Translations under genes and position numbers: made by a program
Notes under the pieces: model-generated
What the model saw: the letters and a program-made list of their open reading frames with translations, nothing else
Told to the model about the DNA's origin: nothing
Database searches by the model: none
Assembly: GCA_031835245.1 (NCBI GenBank)
Contig: JAVKOQ010000163.1
Location: 1-64,000 of the forward strand
From: Balamuthia mandrillaris
Taxonomy: Eukaryota > Discosea > Longamoebia > Balamuthiidae
Direction of reading: 5' to 3'
DNA: 64,000 bases
Shown: one piece after another, positions 36,044 through 46,844 of the stretch
Position numbering within the stretch: the stretch's first letter is position 1
How the letters are laid out: each line of letters begins with the position of its first letter

Positions 36044-36386
36044 ACCGACAACAATGAAAAAACCTGGTGAATTTTGTTCGATAATAAAACACAAGAAGAA
36101 AAGGAAGGAGCTTTCCAGCAACAGCCCTACAAACCCGACAACCAGTGCACAACCCTAACCTAATCTAATTCGGGGGGGGGGGGCCAAACCCCTAAAATCC
36201 TGGTTGGTTGGTTGTGATGTGACCCCACCCCAATAGGTAAGTCAATCAGGAAAAGAAAGAAAGGAACCCAAAAAAAAACAACACGGCAGTAGTAATAGTA
36301 GTGGGCAGAAAAGCAGGTAGCGGCCGGGCTGCAAACAACAACAAAAAAACTCATAGCCGAAAGAGGCCTCTCGCGCACGCACCCAA
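36044..36386. other. Spacer between PP2C fusion gene and GSK3
   Basis: Has an AATAAAA signal at about 36081 soon after the phosphatase stop, a run of 12 G near 36172-36183, and short AGTA/GGTT repeats. No gene seen. Confidence 0.6.
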
Positions 36387-37485
36387 ATGAGTAGTGGCAG
36401 GAGTAGCAGTAGCAGCGGCAGGAGCGCCGATGCCTCTGCCACCAAAGGAGAGGGTGGCACTCGTGCCAGAGCGCCTACCAAGGAAAAGCTTTCAGCAGAC
36501 CACAAGTCATCCTCTTCGGTAGCCCCTTTGGGCAGTTTGCCCAAGACCTTGAACGATCTTCGACTTAGTGGGGGTGTGTATTATTTTTTGTTTTTTTTTT
36601 GTTTGTTTTTTGCCCTTGTAGCCGTTCTCATCTGCCCGTTATTCTCCTTTTTCGCCAAGGGGACAAAAACTATCGTGGAGGCATCCTTCCGGGGCTCGTC
36701 ATCAAGGCTAACGGACAATCTTACTTGGCTCAGCGTATCATTGGGCATGGCTCCTTTGGTGTGGTCTTCCAGGCGACTCGCGCAGACACCGAGGAGGTTG
36801 TGGCCATCAAGAAGGTGCTTCAAGACAAGCGTTTTAAGGTCTGTTTTAGGTGGCGTTGCAAACTGAATTTTCCTTTTGGCGGAACTTCAACTGATTTTTT
36901 CTGATTCCAACACTCAGAACCGGGAACTCCAAATCATGCAAATGGTCTCCCACCCTAACGTTGTAACCCTACGAGATAGTTTCTACACCAGCGGTGATAA
37001 GGTCTCTCCTCGCGTTCTCGCTTCTGTGCTTTTCTCGTTATCTCTTGTCTTCTTTCCTCAGCTTTCTCTGTACTTACGCTCATGTGTTTCGCAACGAACG
37101 AAAAGGGCGAAGAGGTGTACCTCAACCTCGTATTGGATTACGTTCCCGAAACTGTGTATAGAATATCTCGACATTACGCAAAACTGAAGCAAAACATGCC
37201 ACTCCTTTATGTCAAGGCAAGACTTCTCGCTTTCCTTTCCTTTTTTTTCGTTGTCTCCTTTAGATTCTTCTCCTCCACGCTGCTTTTGTTGTTTGTTTCA
37301 GGAGTAACTGACGGTGCGCTTCATCCGTCACACTACTACAGTTGTATATATACCAGCTGTGCCGCTCTCTTGCCTACATTCACTCCCTTGGCATATGCCA
37401 CCGGGATATTAAGCCACAAAATTTGCTTTTGGACCCACAGTCTGGTATTCTTAAGCTATGCGATTTTGGGAGGTAGGTTTCGTCC

Positions 37486-37526
<41 letters not shown>

Positions 37527-38325
37527 CCCTCTACTTTATTTCCATGACCAACACCTTCCACTCCCAGTGCAAAAGTTTTGGTCAAAGGAGAGCCAAATGT
37601 AGCGTACATTTGCTCTCGTTACTACAGAGCACCAGAGCTTATTTTTGGTGCCACCGCTTATAGTTCTGCCATCGGTACAACCCTTTCTCCTTTCTGTTAC
37701 TTGGAGTAGGTCACTAACATCAACCACAGATATTTGGTCGATGGGTTGTGTCTTTGCGGAGTTGATGCTGGGTCAACCCTTGTTTCCAGGAGAAAGTGGT
37801 GTGGACCAGTTGGTAGAGATCATAAAGGTTTTGGGCACACCCACTCGGCAACAAATACGCGCCATGAACAAACACTACACCGACTTCAAGTTCCCTCAAA
37901 TCAAGTCTCACTCGTGGGATAGAGTTCTGCCTTCCGGCACTCCCGCCGAGGCCGTTGACCTTATTTCCAACATTTTGCAATACGACCCATCCCTTCGTCT
38001 CCGCCCTCTTGAGGTATGCGCTCATCCCTTCTTTGATGAGCTGAGAGACTCCAACGCCCGATTGCCCAATGGCAAGCAGCTTCCCTCTTGTCTCTTCCAG
38101 TTCACCCCTCAAGGTACCCAGGCCTTCCTTAACCTCCTCCTTTTTTTTTTGTTGTACATTCAGTACCGTACTCAACTCCTCTCTGTCACCACAGAGCTTG
38201 CTGGTTACGAGAGCATTACCCACAAGTTGCTACCATCGTGGCTACAGCAAACTCCTGATGCTTCCTACGGTGCTTCCACCGAGCCTCCAGCGGCTCCTGC
38301 TGCCTCTTCCACCAGCACTGGATGA
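36387..38325 (+). CDS. GSK3: Glycogen synthase kinase 3 (GSK3/shaggy)
   Basis: Ser/Thr kinase acting in cell-fate, glycogen and cytoskeletal signalling. Eight exons: 36387-36573, 36660-36838, 36918-37001, 37106-37216, 37342-37472, 37568-37674, 37730-38113, 38195-38325; 437 residues. Kinase signatures are complete: [12 protein letters not shown] (glycine loop), [17 protein letters not shown] (Lys and the GSK3 NREL), [36 protein letters not shown], and [14 protein letters not shown] with the activating tyrosine. The priming-phosphate Arg and Lys positions appear kept. The Ser-rich N-terminus has no clear Akt-type inhibitory serine motif. Intron 4 uses a GC donor (AAG|GCAAGA) and intron 5 contains a (CT)n run. 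C-terminal tail is short and Ser/Ala/Pro-rich. Confidence 0.96.
37217..37341 (+). other. GC-AG intron in GSK3
   Basis: The conserved YVKLY junction forces the exon to end at AAG, followed by GCAAGA, the usual GC-type donor context; the acceptor is CTACAG. Confidence 0.85.
37490..37524 (+). repeat. (CT)n microsatellite in GSK3 intron 5
   Basis: About 17 CT units, pyrimidine on the coding strand. Confidence 0.95.
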
Positions 38326-38646
38326 AATTGGGCATATGCTGCTGCCATTGAAAGCTTTTTTTTTTGCTTGCTTGCCTTGGTTCCTCATTTCTGCTTCGCT
38401 CCGTCTTCTTCCCCTCCTCTGTTGGTTGTTAGGCGCACTTGCACCGCACCCACCCACCACGTACCCCCCTTTGTATCTTGTATAGCTATTTTTGTTGTTG
38501 AAGTTGTTGTGTGGGGTATGCTTTATTTTCCTCTATAGAGGCCTCCATCTTTCTTTATCCCCCCCTTTGGTGGTAGCCTAGCGAGCCCCCTGCCTCCCTT
38601 CTGTGCCACAAAAACAAAAGGGGGGAGGGGGTGGTGGTGGTGCACC

Positions 38647-38694
<48 letters not shown>

Positions 38695-38818
38695 CCCCGT
38701 GGGAAAGCCAAAAAAACAAAAAAACAAAAAATAAACAAAAAATAAACAAAAAAATAAAGGGAAGTAAGGGGTAACGGCGAAAGGTTCCTGGGAGGGAGGA
38801 CCACACACGCACCACAAA
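38326..38818. other. GSK3-prenyltransferase spacer with (CAG)15 and A-rich tract
   Basis: Holds the GSK3 3' end, a perfect (CAG)15 at 38648-38692, an A-rich AAACAAAAAA tract to about 38757, and the leader of the polyprenyl synthase gene. Minus-strand frames through the repeat are leucine or alanine runs and are not taken as genes. Confidence 0.55.
38648..38692 (+). repeat. (CAG)15 trinucleotide repeat
   Basis: Perfect 45-nt CAG run ending 126 nt before the polyprenyl synthase ATG; probably in its 5' leader or promoter. Confidence 0.97.
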
Positions 38819-40259
38819 ATGGGTAAGTAGGCAGAGAGCTGCTGGCCACCGCCTCAAGAGAAGCAAACAAAGGCACGTCACGCTAATACCCGTTGGCCTG
38901 TTTTCCTCACAGAGACGGACGGTAAGCAGCAGCAGGAGAGCCAAGCCATCGACATAGAGGCGGTGCTCGTCGAAAGCAAGGAGCTGATCGACAGCACCAT
39001 AGAGTCATGGCTGCCTCGCACCTTTGATAAAGCCACCCTGGAGAAGCTTTGCGGCCCTGCGCGCTACGCTTACGACGCCGAAAGTGCCACGAAAGCTGTC
39101 GCCGTTCCGATGTGGGACATTTTGGACAGAGGTTTGTTGTTACTCTGAGCAACCGCAGGGAGTAGCTCCTTTTTTTTTTACTGCAACGTGCTCAATAGTG
39201 ATGGTGCTTCTGCTGCAGGCGGAAAGCGGTGGCGTCCCGTGCTGCTGTTGCTGATAGCGGAGGCTCTTGGCGCTCACGTTGACAAGGTGAAAGACTTTGT
39301 GGTGTTATGCGAGGTTGTTCACAACGGCACCCTTGTCATTGACGATATAGAGGACCGCAGCGAAGTACGCCGTGGAGGCAAATGCATTCACCTCATCTAC
39401 GGTGTCAATGTCGCTGTCAACGCCGGAAATGGTTACTTTCCGTTCTCCTTTTCTTCTGTCCTCTCGAGTGTTCGTCTGCTGACTCTAAGCGTTACTGTGA
39501 TGCAGCTATGTACTATTTACCGTTGACAATACTGCGAAGCCTGCGCGGCAAAGTGCCAAACGAAACGCTACTGGAGGCCTACGAGCTCTACGGACAGGTG
39601 AGCAAATTTTCATCCCACCATCACCGCATTCTCGCAAGAACTTTCATTTGTGAGTTTACTCACTTGTGTGACTTTTAATCCATCAGGAGCTGACAAACTT
39701 GCACTTTGGGCAAGGGCTGGACATATGGTGGCACAACGGGGGTAAGATGCCTAGCGTGGACGAGTACCTGCAAATGTGTGCCTACAAGACGGGCACACTG
39801 GCTCGACTGAGCGCCAAGCTCAGCGCCCTCTTTGCTGGAGGAACGCCGGAGCAGGTAACAGCTTTAGGTCTTTTTTCAGAGACCATTGGGGTTGCCTTCC
39901 AGATCCAGGACGACATCTTGAACCTGATCGGCGTGAAACTGGCGAAGACCAAGGGTCAGTATGGAGAGGACATCCACGAAGGAAAGCGGACCTTGATGGT
40001 ACTGCATTGTCTCTCTGTTGCATCAACGGAAGAGGCTAAGCGCCTCGAAGACATCCTGAACCAACACCCAGAGGACCAGGCCGTCATCAACGAGGCTATC
40101 GCCATCATCGAAAAGAACGGCAGCATTGAGTATGCAAGACAAAAAGCAAAGGAGTTGGTAACGGTGGCCTGGGAACGAGTGGAGCAGGTGCTGCCTCCTT
40201 CTCTTGCCAAAGAGAAACTTGCTGCTTTTGCTCGCTTCTTGGTGGATAGGGACATTTAA
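38819..40259 (+). CDS. Polyprenyl (isoprenyl) diphosphate synthase, GGPPS-like
   Basis: Condenses isopentenyl diphosphate with an allylic diphosphate to make longer isoprenoid chains for prenylation, quinones or dolichol. Exons 38819-38822, 38913-39131, 39219-39431, 39506-39597 and 39687-40259 give 366 residues. Exon 1 is only ATG plus one base. Family motifs: GGKRWRP (IPP binding), VVHNGTLVIDDIEDRSEVRRG with the first DDxxD, GNAMYYLP, GQGLDIWW, the KTG element and the second Asp motif region FQIQDDILN, where the usual final Asp is Asn, then KTKGQYGEDIHEGKRT. Chain length cannot be decided from the sequence; the residues five before the first DDxxD are small to medium, compatible with GGPP or longer. 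Intron 4 ends in a sequence shared with GCP4 intron 3. Converges with GCP4. Confidence 0.93.
39629..39686 (+). repeat. Shared intron tail, copy A (polyprenyl synthase intron 4)
   Basis: The last 58 nt of this 89-nt intron match the last 58 nt of GCP4 intron 3 (57 of 58 identical), both ending exactly at CATCAG. Contains a small hairpin GTGAG-TTTA-CTCAC. Confidence 0.97.
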
Positions 40260-40388
40260 TCGTTCCGCCCTCCCGTTTTGTCTCATCTTCTTTGAAAAAC
40301 AAGACAATAGCTAGTAAGCTGATAGCATACCAACAAGGATCGTTAAGAGACACAGTTCTTTTGGACATTATACAGAGAACTCTGATAA

Positions 40389-42271
40389 TCACGAGGTAAC
40401 AGAGAGGCGAAGAAGGAATCGGGAGGCATGTTGGGATGAGTGTCCGCGTAGAACCGTCGTCAACAACGAGAACGTCCGGTCATAGTCTTTGCCGAGAGAG
40501 TAGAGGCTTTCTTGGGTGGCGGTGGATTGCTTGTACATGCCACAAAAGCGGTGGGCGAGGTGGAACAGTTGGCAAAAACAGCGGTAGGTAGCTTTGTTAG
40601 TCAGAAAGCTTTCCTTCTCCAGCGCGCTGAGAAAGGTTTGATGGGCCAGCATTGCTCCTGCAAAGTCTTGCGTAGGTGCACTGATCTTCTCTGCCAATCG
40701 TCGGAAGTGGGCAGTGACCAAGTCCTGCAAGTAATACTGATGGATTAAAAGTCACATAAGTGAGTAAACTCACAAATGAAAGTTCTTGCGAGAACACAGG
40801 GATGGGGTGGGCTAGAGGGCTTCAGAAGCCCCCATCCACTTATTTGGTGTCATGGGCCGTGGAAACTCCAAAGGAACCCACTGATGGGGACGTGGTGTAT
40901 TTCGGGAAATAAAACAGAAAAACAAAATTTCACCTACCTGCAAACTGTTGGCAAAGCAGATGAGCTTGTGGTTGAGCAAGCATGCCATATGACTGGTCTC
41001 GCTGGCTCTCGCTTTTGTTTGCTTGAGTTCCTTCCAAACGTCTAAAAGTTCCATGTTGACCCGCATTACTGTCAACAGAAAGCGAAATAAATCGTTGTAG
41101 CTTTGCATCGTGCTGGGCGAGAAGAACAAATTAAGCGGAGACCAAGACCCATGGTTGAGGGAATGGCTCTTGTCCACGATGTCCACTATGTACTTCATCG
41201 ACAAACTGGTTTCCCATCTTTCCTCGTTTTGTTGTTGGTCTTTCTTCCGTTTTGAGTTCTTATTTTCCTCCTTTTCAGTGGGCCGCCATCGCAACCTGAA
41301 CCGGCTAAAGACTTTCTCTTCTTTCTTGTTGCTAATGCCAGTATTAGTCGTTGAATTTGCGATAGCAAAGGCCACATTCAGATCTATGTAACACCACAAG
41401 GGGAAAGCATAAGGTTGCGTACACCCAATGAATACGAGAGAAAGGGAAGGACTACAAACCACGTTCGATGAGCTTGGCAGGCAACGTTGAGGCACCGGCG
41501 CTGGCCAAAAAAGAAAAGGATTCTACTTCCCGAAGAAAGAAGTGATAGAGCTCCCCCTTGCCGAACAGAAAGTACGCTTTGAGGGCATGCAGATGATCCA
41601 TTACGTTGTGTTCAAACCAAAGACACTTCCAAAGACGCTTCGCTACCAAGCCATGGAACTTGTCCACCACGTCTTGCAGACACAGCAAGTCGAGAGAATC
41701 GAGAGAGGCCAACCGATATATCTCCTGCCTCAACGCTGACATCTCTTCTTCTACCGCGTCATCGTCTAGCTGGGATGCAAACATTTGGGCTACCTGTCCT
41801 GTCCACAGCACTTTGTTGGCCAGCTCCACGCTTAAGTAAGAGGGCAGCAGTGATACCTCTACTCGAGAATGAAAGCTGTCGTCATGGTGAGATGACGAGG
41901 AGGAAGAGGGAGATGGTGAAGACTCTGTCACTATAAAAAATTCGTGGCTGCGGTCTATCACCCGTCCCGTCTCCATCCAAGCCAGCATGTGGTGCAGCAA
42001 TATGGCATGACACCTTCCCAACAGCCGCCCAAACATGCAGGATAGGTTTGCTTTTCCGCATTGTTGATACTTTTTGTAGAGGATCTGCAGCACCGCTACG
42101 CCTTCCTTATTGTGGGTGTAGTTGTGGCGGTGAACGTTCCTGTCGATTCCGCTGTTACTGCTATCAGCTTGTTGAGAGAGCTCCTCCACTGTTTGGCTAA
42201 GGGCCTCCAATACCTCCTCAAACTGTGTGCCATGGCCGCTTACGTATTAGGAACAAGAGTGACGGGAGACC

Positions 42272-42320
<49 letters not shown>

Positions 42321-42984
42321 AGGGAAGCAGAGACAGGAGAAGAGAAAGCCCTAGAGAACAAGAGAGGAGAAGAGAAGAGGAAGAAACCGGTAGCAGGCGG
42401 CACCATAGAGAAGAGAAAAGAAGGGGTTGAGCAGAGTGGAGAGCTTCCCATTCTAACTGAACGACACGCTCGCGATAACAAGAGAGTATCTGGCCAATGG
42501 CTTGCTTAAACGCAGAGAGGTAGTGACCATCCCTGTGGCCCTGCACAAAGGACCAAAGGTAGGCATAGCGAGTGCCCAGCCTGCAGAGACGGGAGACGTA
42601 CTCTCTCTCCGGTGGGCACAGCGGACCAAAGTCCTCGCAAAGGACCACCACTCCTTCTTCCTCGCTCCCCCGCCCTATGTTATCTCTTGTCGCGGTTTTG
42701 CGCAAGAGGAGAGGTCGCTGCTGCCCGCTGCTGCCCAGTCCATCAGCCACAGCATGCCCCAGCAAGCCCGCCACCAGCTCCTTCAACACCACTCCCTCCA
42801 CCAACCGCTGCGGCTGCGGCTGCTGATCCCCTCCACCATCATCACCGTAGCGGTGCGTAGCGGCAGTGCTGCGCGAGGCCTTCCCTTGTCCCTTCTCCTC
42901 CTCCTCCTCCCCTGACGCCAGCCACTCCTCCTCCTCCCCTGACGCCAGCCACTCCTTCTCGTTCTGCGCGTTGCACTTCCGCAT
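40389..42984 (-). CDS. TUBGCP4: Gamma-tubulin complex component 4 (GCP4)
   Basis: GCP4 is a subunit of the gamma-tubulin ring complex that nucleates microtubules. Inferred exons on the minus strand: 42984-42388, 42222-41460, 41383-40938 and 40736-40389, about 717 residues (human 667). Family matches: YVSRLCRLGTRYAYLWSFV, the HEFFIV segment, LKAYFLFGKGELYHFF, LDLNVAFAIA, SYNDLFRFLLTVMRVNMEL, and the C-terminal YYLQDLVTAHF to AHRFCGMY. The donor of intron 1 is chosen by frame and is the least certain border. The N-terminus has a 27-bp tandem duplication giving EWLASGEEE twice; the start ATG at 42984 is the best in-frame choice but 43095 is not excluded. Intron 1 has a (CT)n run, and intron 3 ends in the tail shared with the neighbouring polyprenyl synthase. 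Confidence 0.9.
40737..40794 (-). repeat. Shared intron tail, copy B (GCP4 intron 3)
   Basis: Reverse-strand copy of 39629-39686 with one difference; ends exactly at the GCP4 3' splice site of a 201-nt intron (40737-40937). Confidence 0.97.
42273..42317 (-). repeat. (CT)n microsatellite in GCP4 intron 1
   Basis: About 22 GA units on the plus strand, intronic. Confidence 0.95.
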
Positions 42985-43227
42985 GGGTGTGTTTCCCGCC
43001 AATTTTGCCCAAACAGCGCCCCCTCTTTTGTCGCGACAATAACCAACCAACCAAACAGCGCCCCCCTCCAAAATAGCCACCGCCACCACCACCACAACAA
43101 CAAAAAATTAAAGAAACAACAAGTGCTGTGCAGCAGCTACTGTACCGCTGCAGCGAGCACGCCACTCACTTTCCCCGCCCCGCTACACATATTTAAAAAT
43201 ATAAAGTAGTAGAAGCAGCAGCAGCAG

Positions 43228-44074
43228 ATGAACAGCAAGAGCAAAGACGAGCAGACCAAAGCGGAGGAGGAGCTGGTCGTGACGCGCGGCAAGGGCGCCA
43301 GGGAGGAAGGCGCCGTCCTCGGTCATTTGACCGAGAAAAACATTGGTCAGCTCAAACTTCTCAACTCCATCCTTTTCCCTGTCCACTACGACGATAAGTT
43401 CTACCGTGACCTTCTTCTCTCTCCTGAGTTCACCCGTCTAGGTTTGATTTCTTGCTGCCTCCCTCTCTTTTTTCTTCGCGCTCTTTTCTTTTTTTTGTGT
43501 GATCAACATCTCTGACACTCACTCGCTCGTTGTCACTCACTCTCACTCCATGCACACAAAAATAGCCTTTTTCAACGATGTGTTGGTTGGCGCTGTCAGC
43601 TGCCGAGTGGAGAGTAAGAAAGAAGAAGAAGGAGGAGGCGTTCAAATGTACATCATGACTCTTGGTGTGCTTGCTCCCTACCGGCGGTTAGGCATCGGTT
43701 CGTTACCCTTCCCTCCTTCCTATCCTTGCTCCTTCTGCCTTTCCTATTCTTCCCCTCTTCCTTGCTCCTCTTCTTCGCTTCTTTCTTCTCGCTAACGATG
43801 ACTTCACGACAAAACAGGAAACCAATTGTTGGAGTTTGTGATAGAGCAGTGCAAAAAGAGGGAGGTAGGTTCAGTGTACCTCCACGTGCAGATAAGTAAC
43901 GAGGACGCGTTGGCATTCTACAAGCGATACGACTTTGAGGTCATCAGAACCATCGAAAACTACTACAAGAGGATAGACCCTCCGCGCGACTGCTACGTCC
44001 TCCAAAGAACCATAGACCTCTCCTCTTCCTCCGCTCCGGCAACCTCTAACGACTCTGATGCTCAAAACTGCTGA
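43228..44074 (+). CDS. NAA50: N-alpha-acetyltransferase 50 (NAA50/San)
   Basis: GNAT-fold acetyltransferase of the NatE complex, acetylating N-terminal Met followed by hydrophobic residues and needed for sister-chromatid cohesion in animals. Exons 43228-43441, 43566-43697 and 43818-44074; 200 residues. Matches: IGQLKLLNSILFPVHYDDKFY, AFFNDVLVGAVSCRVE, YIMTLGVLAPYRRLGIGNQLL with the acetyl-CoA loop RRLGIG, YLHVQISNEDALAFYKRYDF and NYYKRIDP. A lysine/glutamate-rich N-terminal extension of about 30 residues precedes the fold. Divergent from GCP4 with about 243 bp between ATGs, including a TATA-like ATTTAAAAATATAAAG at about 43189-43205. Confidence 0.96.
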
Positions 44075-44179
44075 CAATACTACTAACCCAAATAATAATA
44101 GCTTAGCGTTGTTGGCTTTGAAGAAACCAAGCACTGCATCCATAAGTTAGGCCTAAGAGGCTTGTTTGTTGTGGTCGTT

Positions 44180-45645
44180 TTAATTCTCCTCATCGTCATC
44201 GAGCTCCGCCATCTCATCAGGCTCCTCCAATCCCGTCTCAAAGTAATGCGCGTCCAGGTGGTGAAGTCGGATGTAACCGTCCTCACCGCCGCTGGCATAG
44301 CTCCTCCCATCGGGGCTGAAGGAGAGTGTGTTGATGGGACCGAAATGGCCCTTGACGGTGCCCAACTCCTCCTCAAAGATGATGTGGAAGAAGCGAGCCT
44401 GGAATTGACCTGCCTTGGTGGCGCTTTGCGTCACACCGGCGGCCTTTTGACCTCCTCCCAGCAAAACGTGGTCTTTGATTGGAGAGATGGAGCCGGCGTT
44501 TACTGGCTTGCTGGTCTCGTATGTCTTTAGCAACTTGAATGTCTTTGTGTCGTACAGCTATACAGGAAAGGAGGGAAGGGTAAGCGAAAAAGAATGGAGA
44601 GAGAGAGAGAGAGAAGGGAGAGGGGGGGTAGAAATATACCTTAGCTGTGCAGTCATCAGAGCAGGTCAAGAAGAAAACTTCATCAGGAGAGAAGACAATG
44701 CTGTTGATAGGGCCAGCGTGGTCTGTGATTTGATGCACCAACTCACCCGTCTTCAAAGTGACAGAGAAGAGGAGCAGAAGAACGAAGAACAAGAAGAAAG
44801 AAGAACAAGGACCAAACAAGGGAAAAGCAATAAGTTAGCGATGACCAAGTTAAGCAAGGAACAAGAGAAGAAAGACATACATCGGCATCGTGAATGTAGA
44901 CACAGCCATCCTCGCTGGCAGCGAAAATGTGCTTGTTAAGCGGTCCCCAAAGGGCTTGTTGGATCTTGCTGTCATAGTTTTGACCAGAAATCTCCCGAAT
45001 AAGCGTTCCCGACTCTGTTTGATAAATCGCCATAACAGAAAAATTCAACGCAGAGAGAAGTGAGCAAGAGTAAGCCCAAGAGAACAAAAGTGAGGAAGGA
45101 GAGTGAAAAGAGAAGAGAATGAGGAGAAACAAAGAAGCTAGAGAAGCGAAAAGAATTACGCTTGTAGGGGCGATCAGGGTCTAATTTGTAGATGAGAATG
45201 GTGGGCGGGAGTTTCTGTGTTTTCTTGGGGTCACTGACAGTAAGGAATTTCTTATCGCCATGAGCGAGCGCCACGCACCGCACTGGCGCTCTGTGGTTCC
45301 ATGAAAAGAGCTCCTCTCCGGTTTCCACCATCCACAACTTGGCTGTGTTGTCTCCCGATCCTGTCAGCAGCAGTTTGGAGTCTCCTGTTACACAAGAAAA
45401 TGGAGGAGTGAGTGAGAGGACCAGTAACGGAGGGAAGAGAGAAAGCGGGAGAATGTACGTGTAACATCAAGAGACCAAACAGCTCCAGAGTGGCCTTTGT
45501 AGGTGCCAATGCGCTCTCCGTTGTCAGCGTACCAGACACAAGGAGCTGTGTCCTTGGCGCAGGTGAACAAGAGGTCACCCTCATGATTATATTTGAGAAA
45601 GGTTATCGCTCTTTCGTGTCCTTTCAGTACCAGCGGTCTCTGCAT
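44180..45645 (-). CDS. EIF3I: Translation initiation factor eIF3 subunit I
   Basis: A WD-repeat subunit of eIF3 that binds eIF3b and eIF3g. Inferred exons on the minus strand: 45645-45459, 45384-45160, 45014-44881, 44750-44640 and 44557-44180, total 344 residues. The protein starts [22 protein letters not shown] blades include [52 protein letters not shown], and the diagnostic [14 protein letters not shown] and GKFEARFFHLAF-like [18 protein letters not shown], followed by [17 protein letters not shown]. An acidic tail ends the protein. Intron 2 begins GTAATT inside codon 138 region. Divergent from SRP19 across about 460 bp. Confidence 0.96.
44597..44614 (-). repeat. (CT)n microsatellite in eIF3i intron 4
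   Basis: Nine GA units on the plus strand, intronic. Confidence 0.85.
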
Positions 45646-46107
45646 AGTGTGCGCATTTCAAGCAACAAAAATAAAAAAAAAAGCAATATCGCAAAGTTAG
45701 TTGTGGCCTTTTTTTTTTTCACTGTGTGTGTGCAACCAGCGTCCTGGGAACGTACCATTGTGTTCGTTTCGTGTGTCGTTAAAAAAAATATAAAAGAAAA
45801 AAAAAGATGAAGAACAAGATCCAGCCAGAGGGAGCGTTTGGGTGTTTGTTTTTCCCCCTTTTCTTTCTTCCTTCCTCTCTTTTCTTCTTATTCTTCGTTG
45901 CGGCGGCCAACACCACCACCGCCACAGACCAGACACGAAAAGGGAGAAGTTGTTCGGAAAGGGAGACTCCTCAGACACTTGAAGACTTCACAGCGTCGAC
46001 AAAAATTCCCCTCAACAACTACAAAAAAAAAAAGAAAAAGTAGAGAGAAAAGGGAAGCTTCCCAACAACTAGAGTGCACATTTTTGCCACGCACGCCTCT
46101 GGGAGCC
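45646..46107. promoter_or_regulatory. Divergent upstream region, eIF3i / SRP19
   Basis: Contains A-rich tracts with ATATAAAAG near 45788-45797 and pyrimidine-rich segments at 45850-45895 and A-rich 46021-46040. No gene seen; the open frames are low complexity. Confidence 0.5.
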
Positions 46108-46764
46108 ATGTCGGTGCTGACCTCTGAGCAGCAACGATGGACCATCATCTACCCTGTTTATTTGAATGCAAGAAAGACGCTGCAGGAGGGGCGACGTATA
46201 CCCAAGGCCAAAGCAGTGGATAACCCCACTGCCCAAGAAATCTGTGACATTTGCAAGCACCTTGGTTTCGAGTGTGTTGTGGAGGTGTGTGCTTTGTCTC
46301 TTTCATCTCTTATCTTCTCCCTTCTTCCTTCTCCCTCCTCTCTCCACGCACTTAAAATACACTGGCAACGAACAAAAACAGCCAGATAAAGCTTATCCCA
46401 GGGACTGGATGATGAAAGGCAGGGTGCGTGTCAAGATAAAGCAAGACGAAAAGCCTCTCAAGCCAGAACTTCCTAACCGTATGTGCTCTTTTGTTGAACT
46501 CCTTTGTTCTCAAATACTGTTGTGTGTTCTTCTTACCTCCAATTTTTTCTTCTTTGCTCACCCACCGCCTTAAAACACGCAGGACGGCAGCTGATGATAC
46601 GAGTGGCAGAGTTGATCCCTAAACTACAAACAAGACAAGGTGGCAAAGGCAGTGCTGTTAGCAGCGGTGGTAGTAGTTCTAGTCCAAGTGGAGGAGCAAG
46701 CCAGCCCGCTTCTGGTGCTGCAAGTTCCAAGAGCGGAGGCGGCAGGCGGAACAGAAGAAAGTAA
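46108..46764 (+). CDS. SRP19: Signal recognition particle 19 kDa protein (SRP19)
   Basis: SRP19 binds helices 6 and 8 of SRP RNA and allows SRP54 to join. Exons 46108-46284, 46382-46478 and 46583-46764; 151 residues. Matches: RWTIIYPVYLNARKTLQEGRR split by no intron, the AVDNPTAQEICDICKHLG segment, AYPRDWMMKGRVRVKI, and a C-terminal tail rich in Gly/Ser ending GGGRRNRRK, a common basic end for the family. It is tail-to-tail with VPS26C, leaving about 80 bp between stops. Confidence 0.96.
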
Positions 46765-46844
46765 TTTTTTTTGTTGGAGGAGAGAGTGAGGATGGAGAAC
46801 GATTGTAATGGCAAAGAAGAAAAGAAAAGCGCATTCATGTTATG

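Noticed and set aside
35434-36121. Long minus-strand frames opposite the PP2C domain
   Set aside because: Antisense shadows; the plus-strand PP2C motifs are complete and conserved.
38523-38944. Minus-strand frames with poly-Ala, poly-Leu or poly-Cys
   Set aside because: They translate the CTG strand of the (CAG)15 run and have no conserved sequence.
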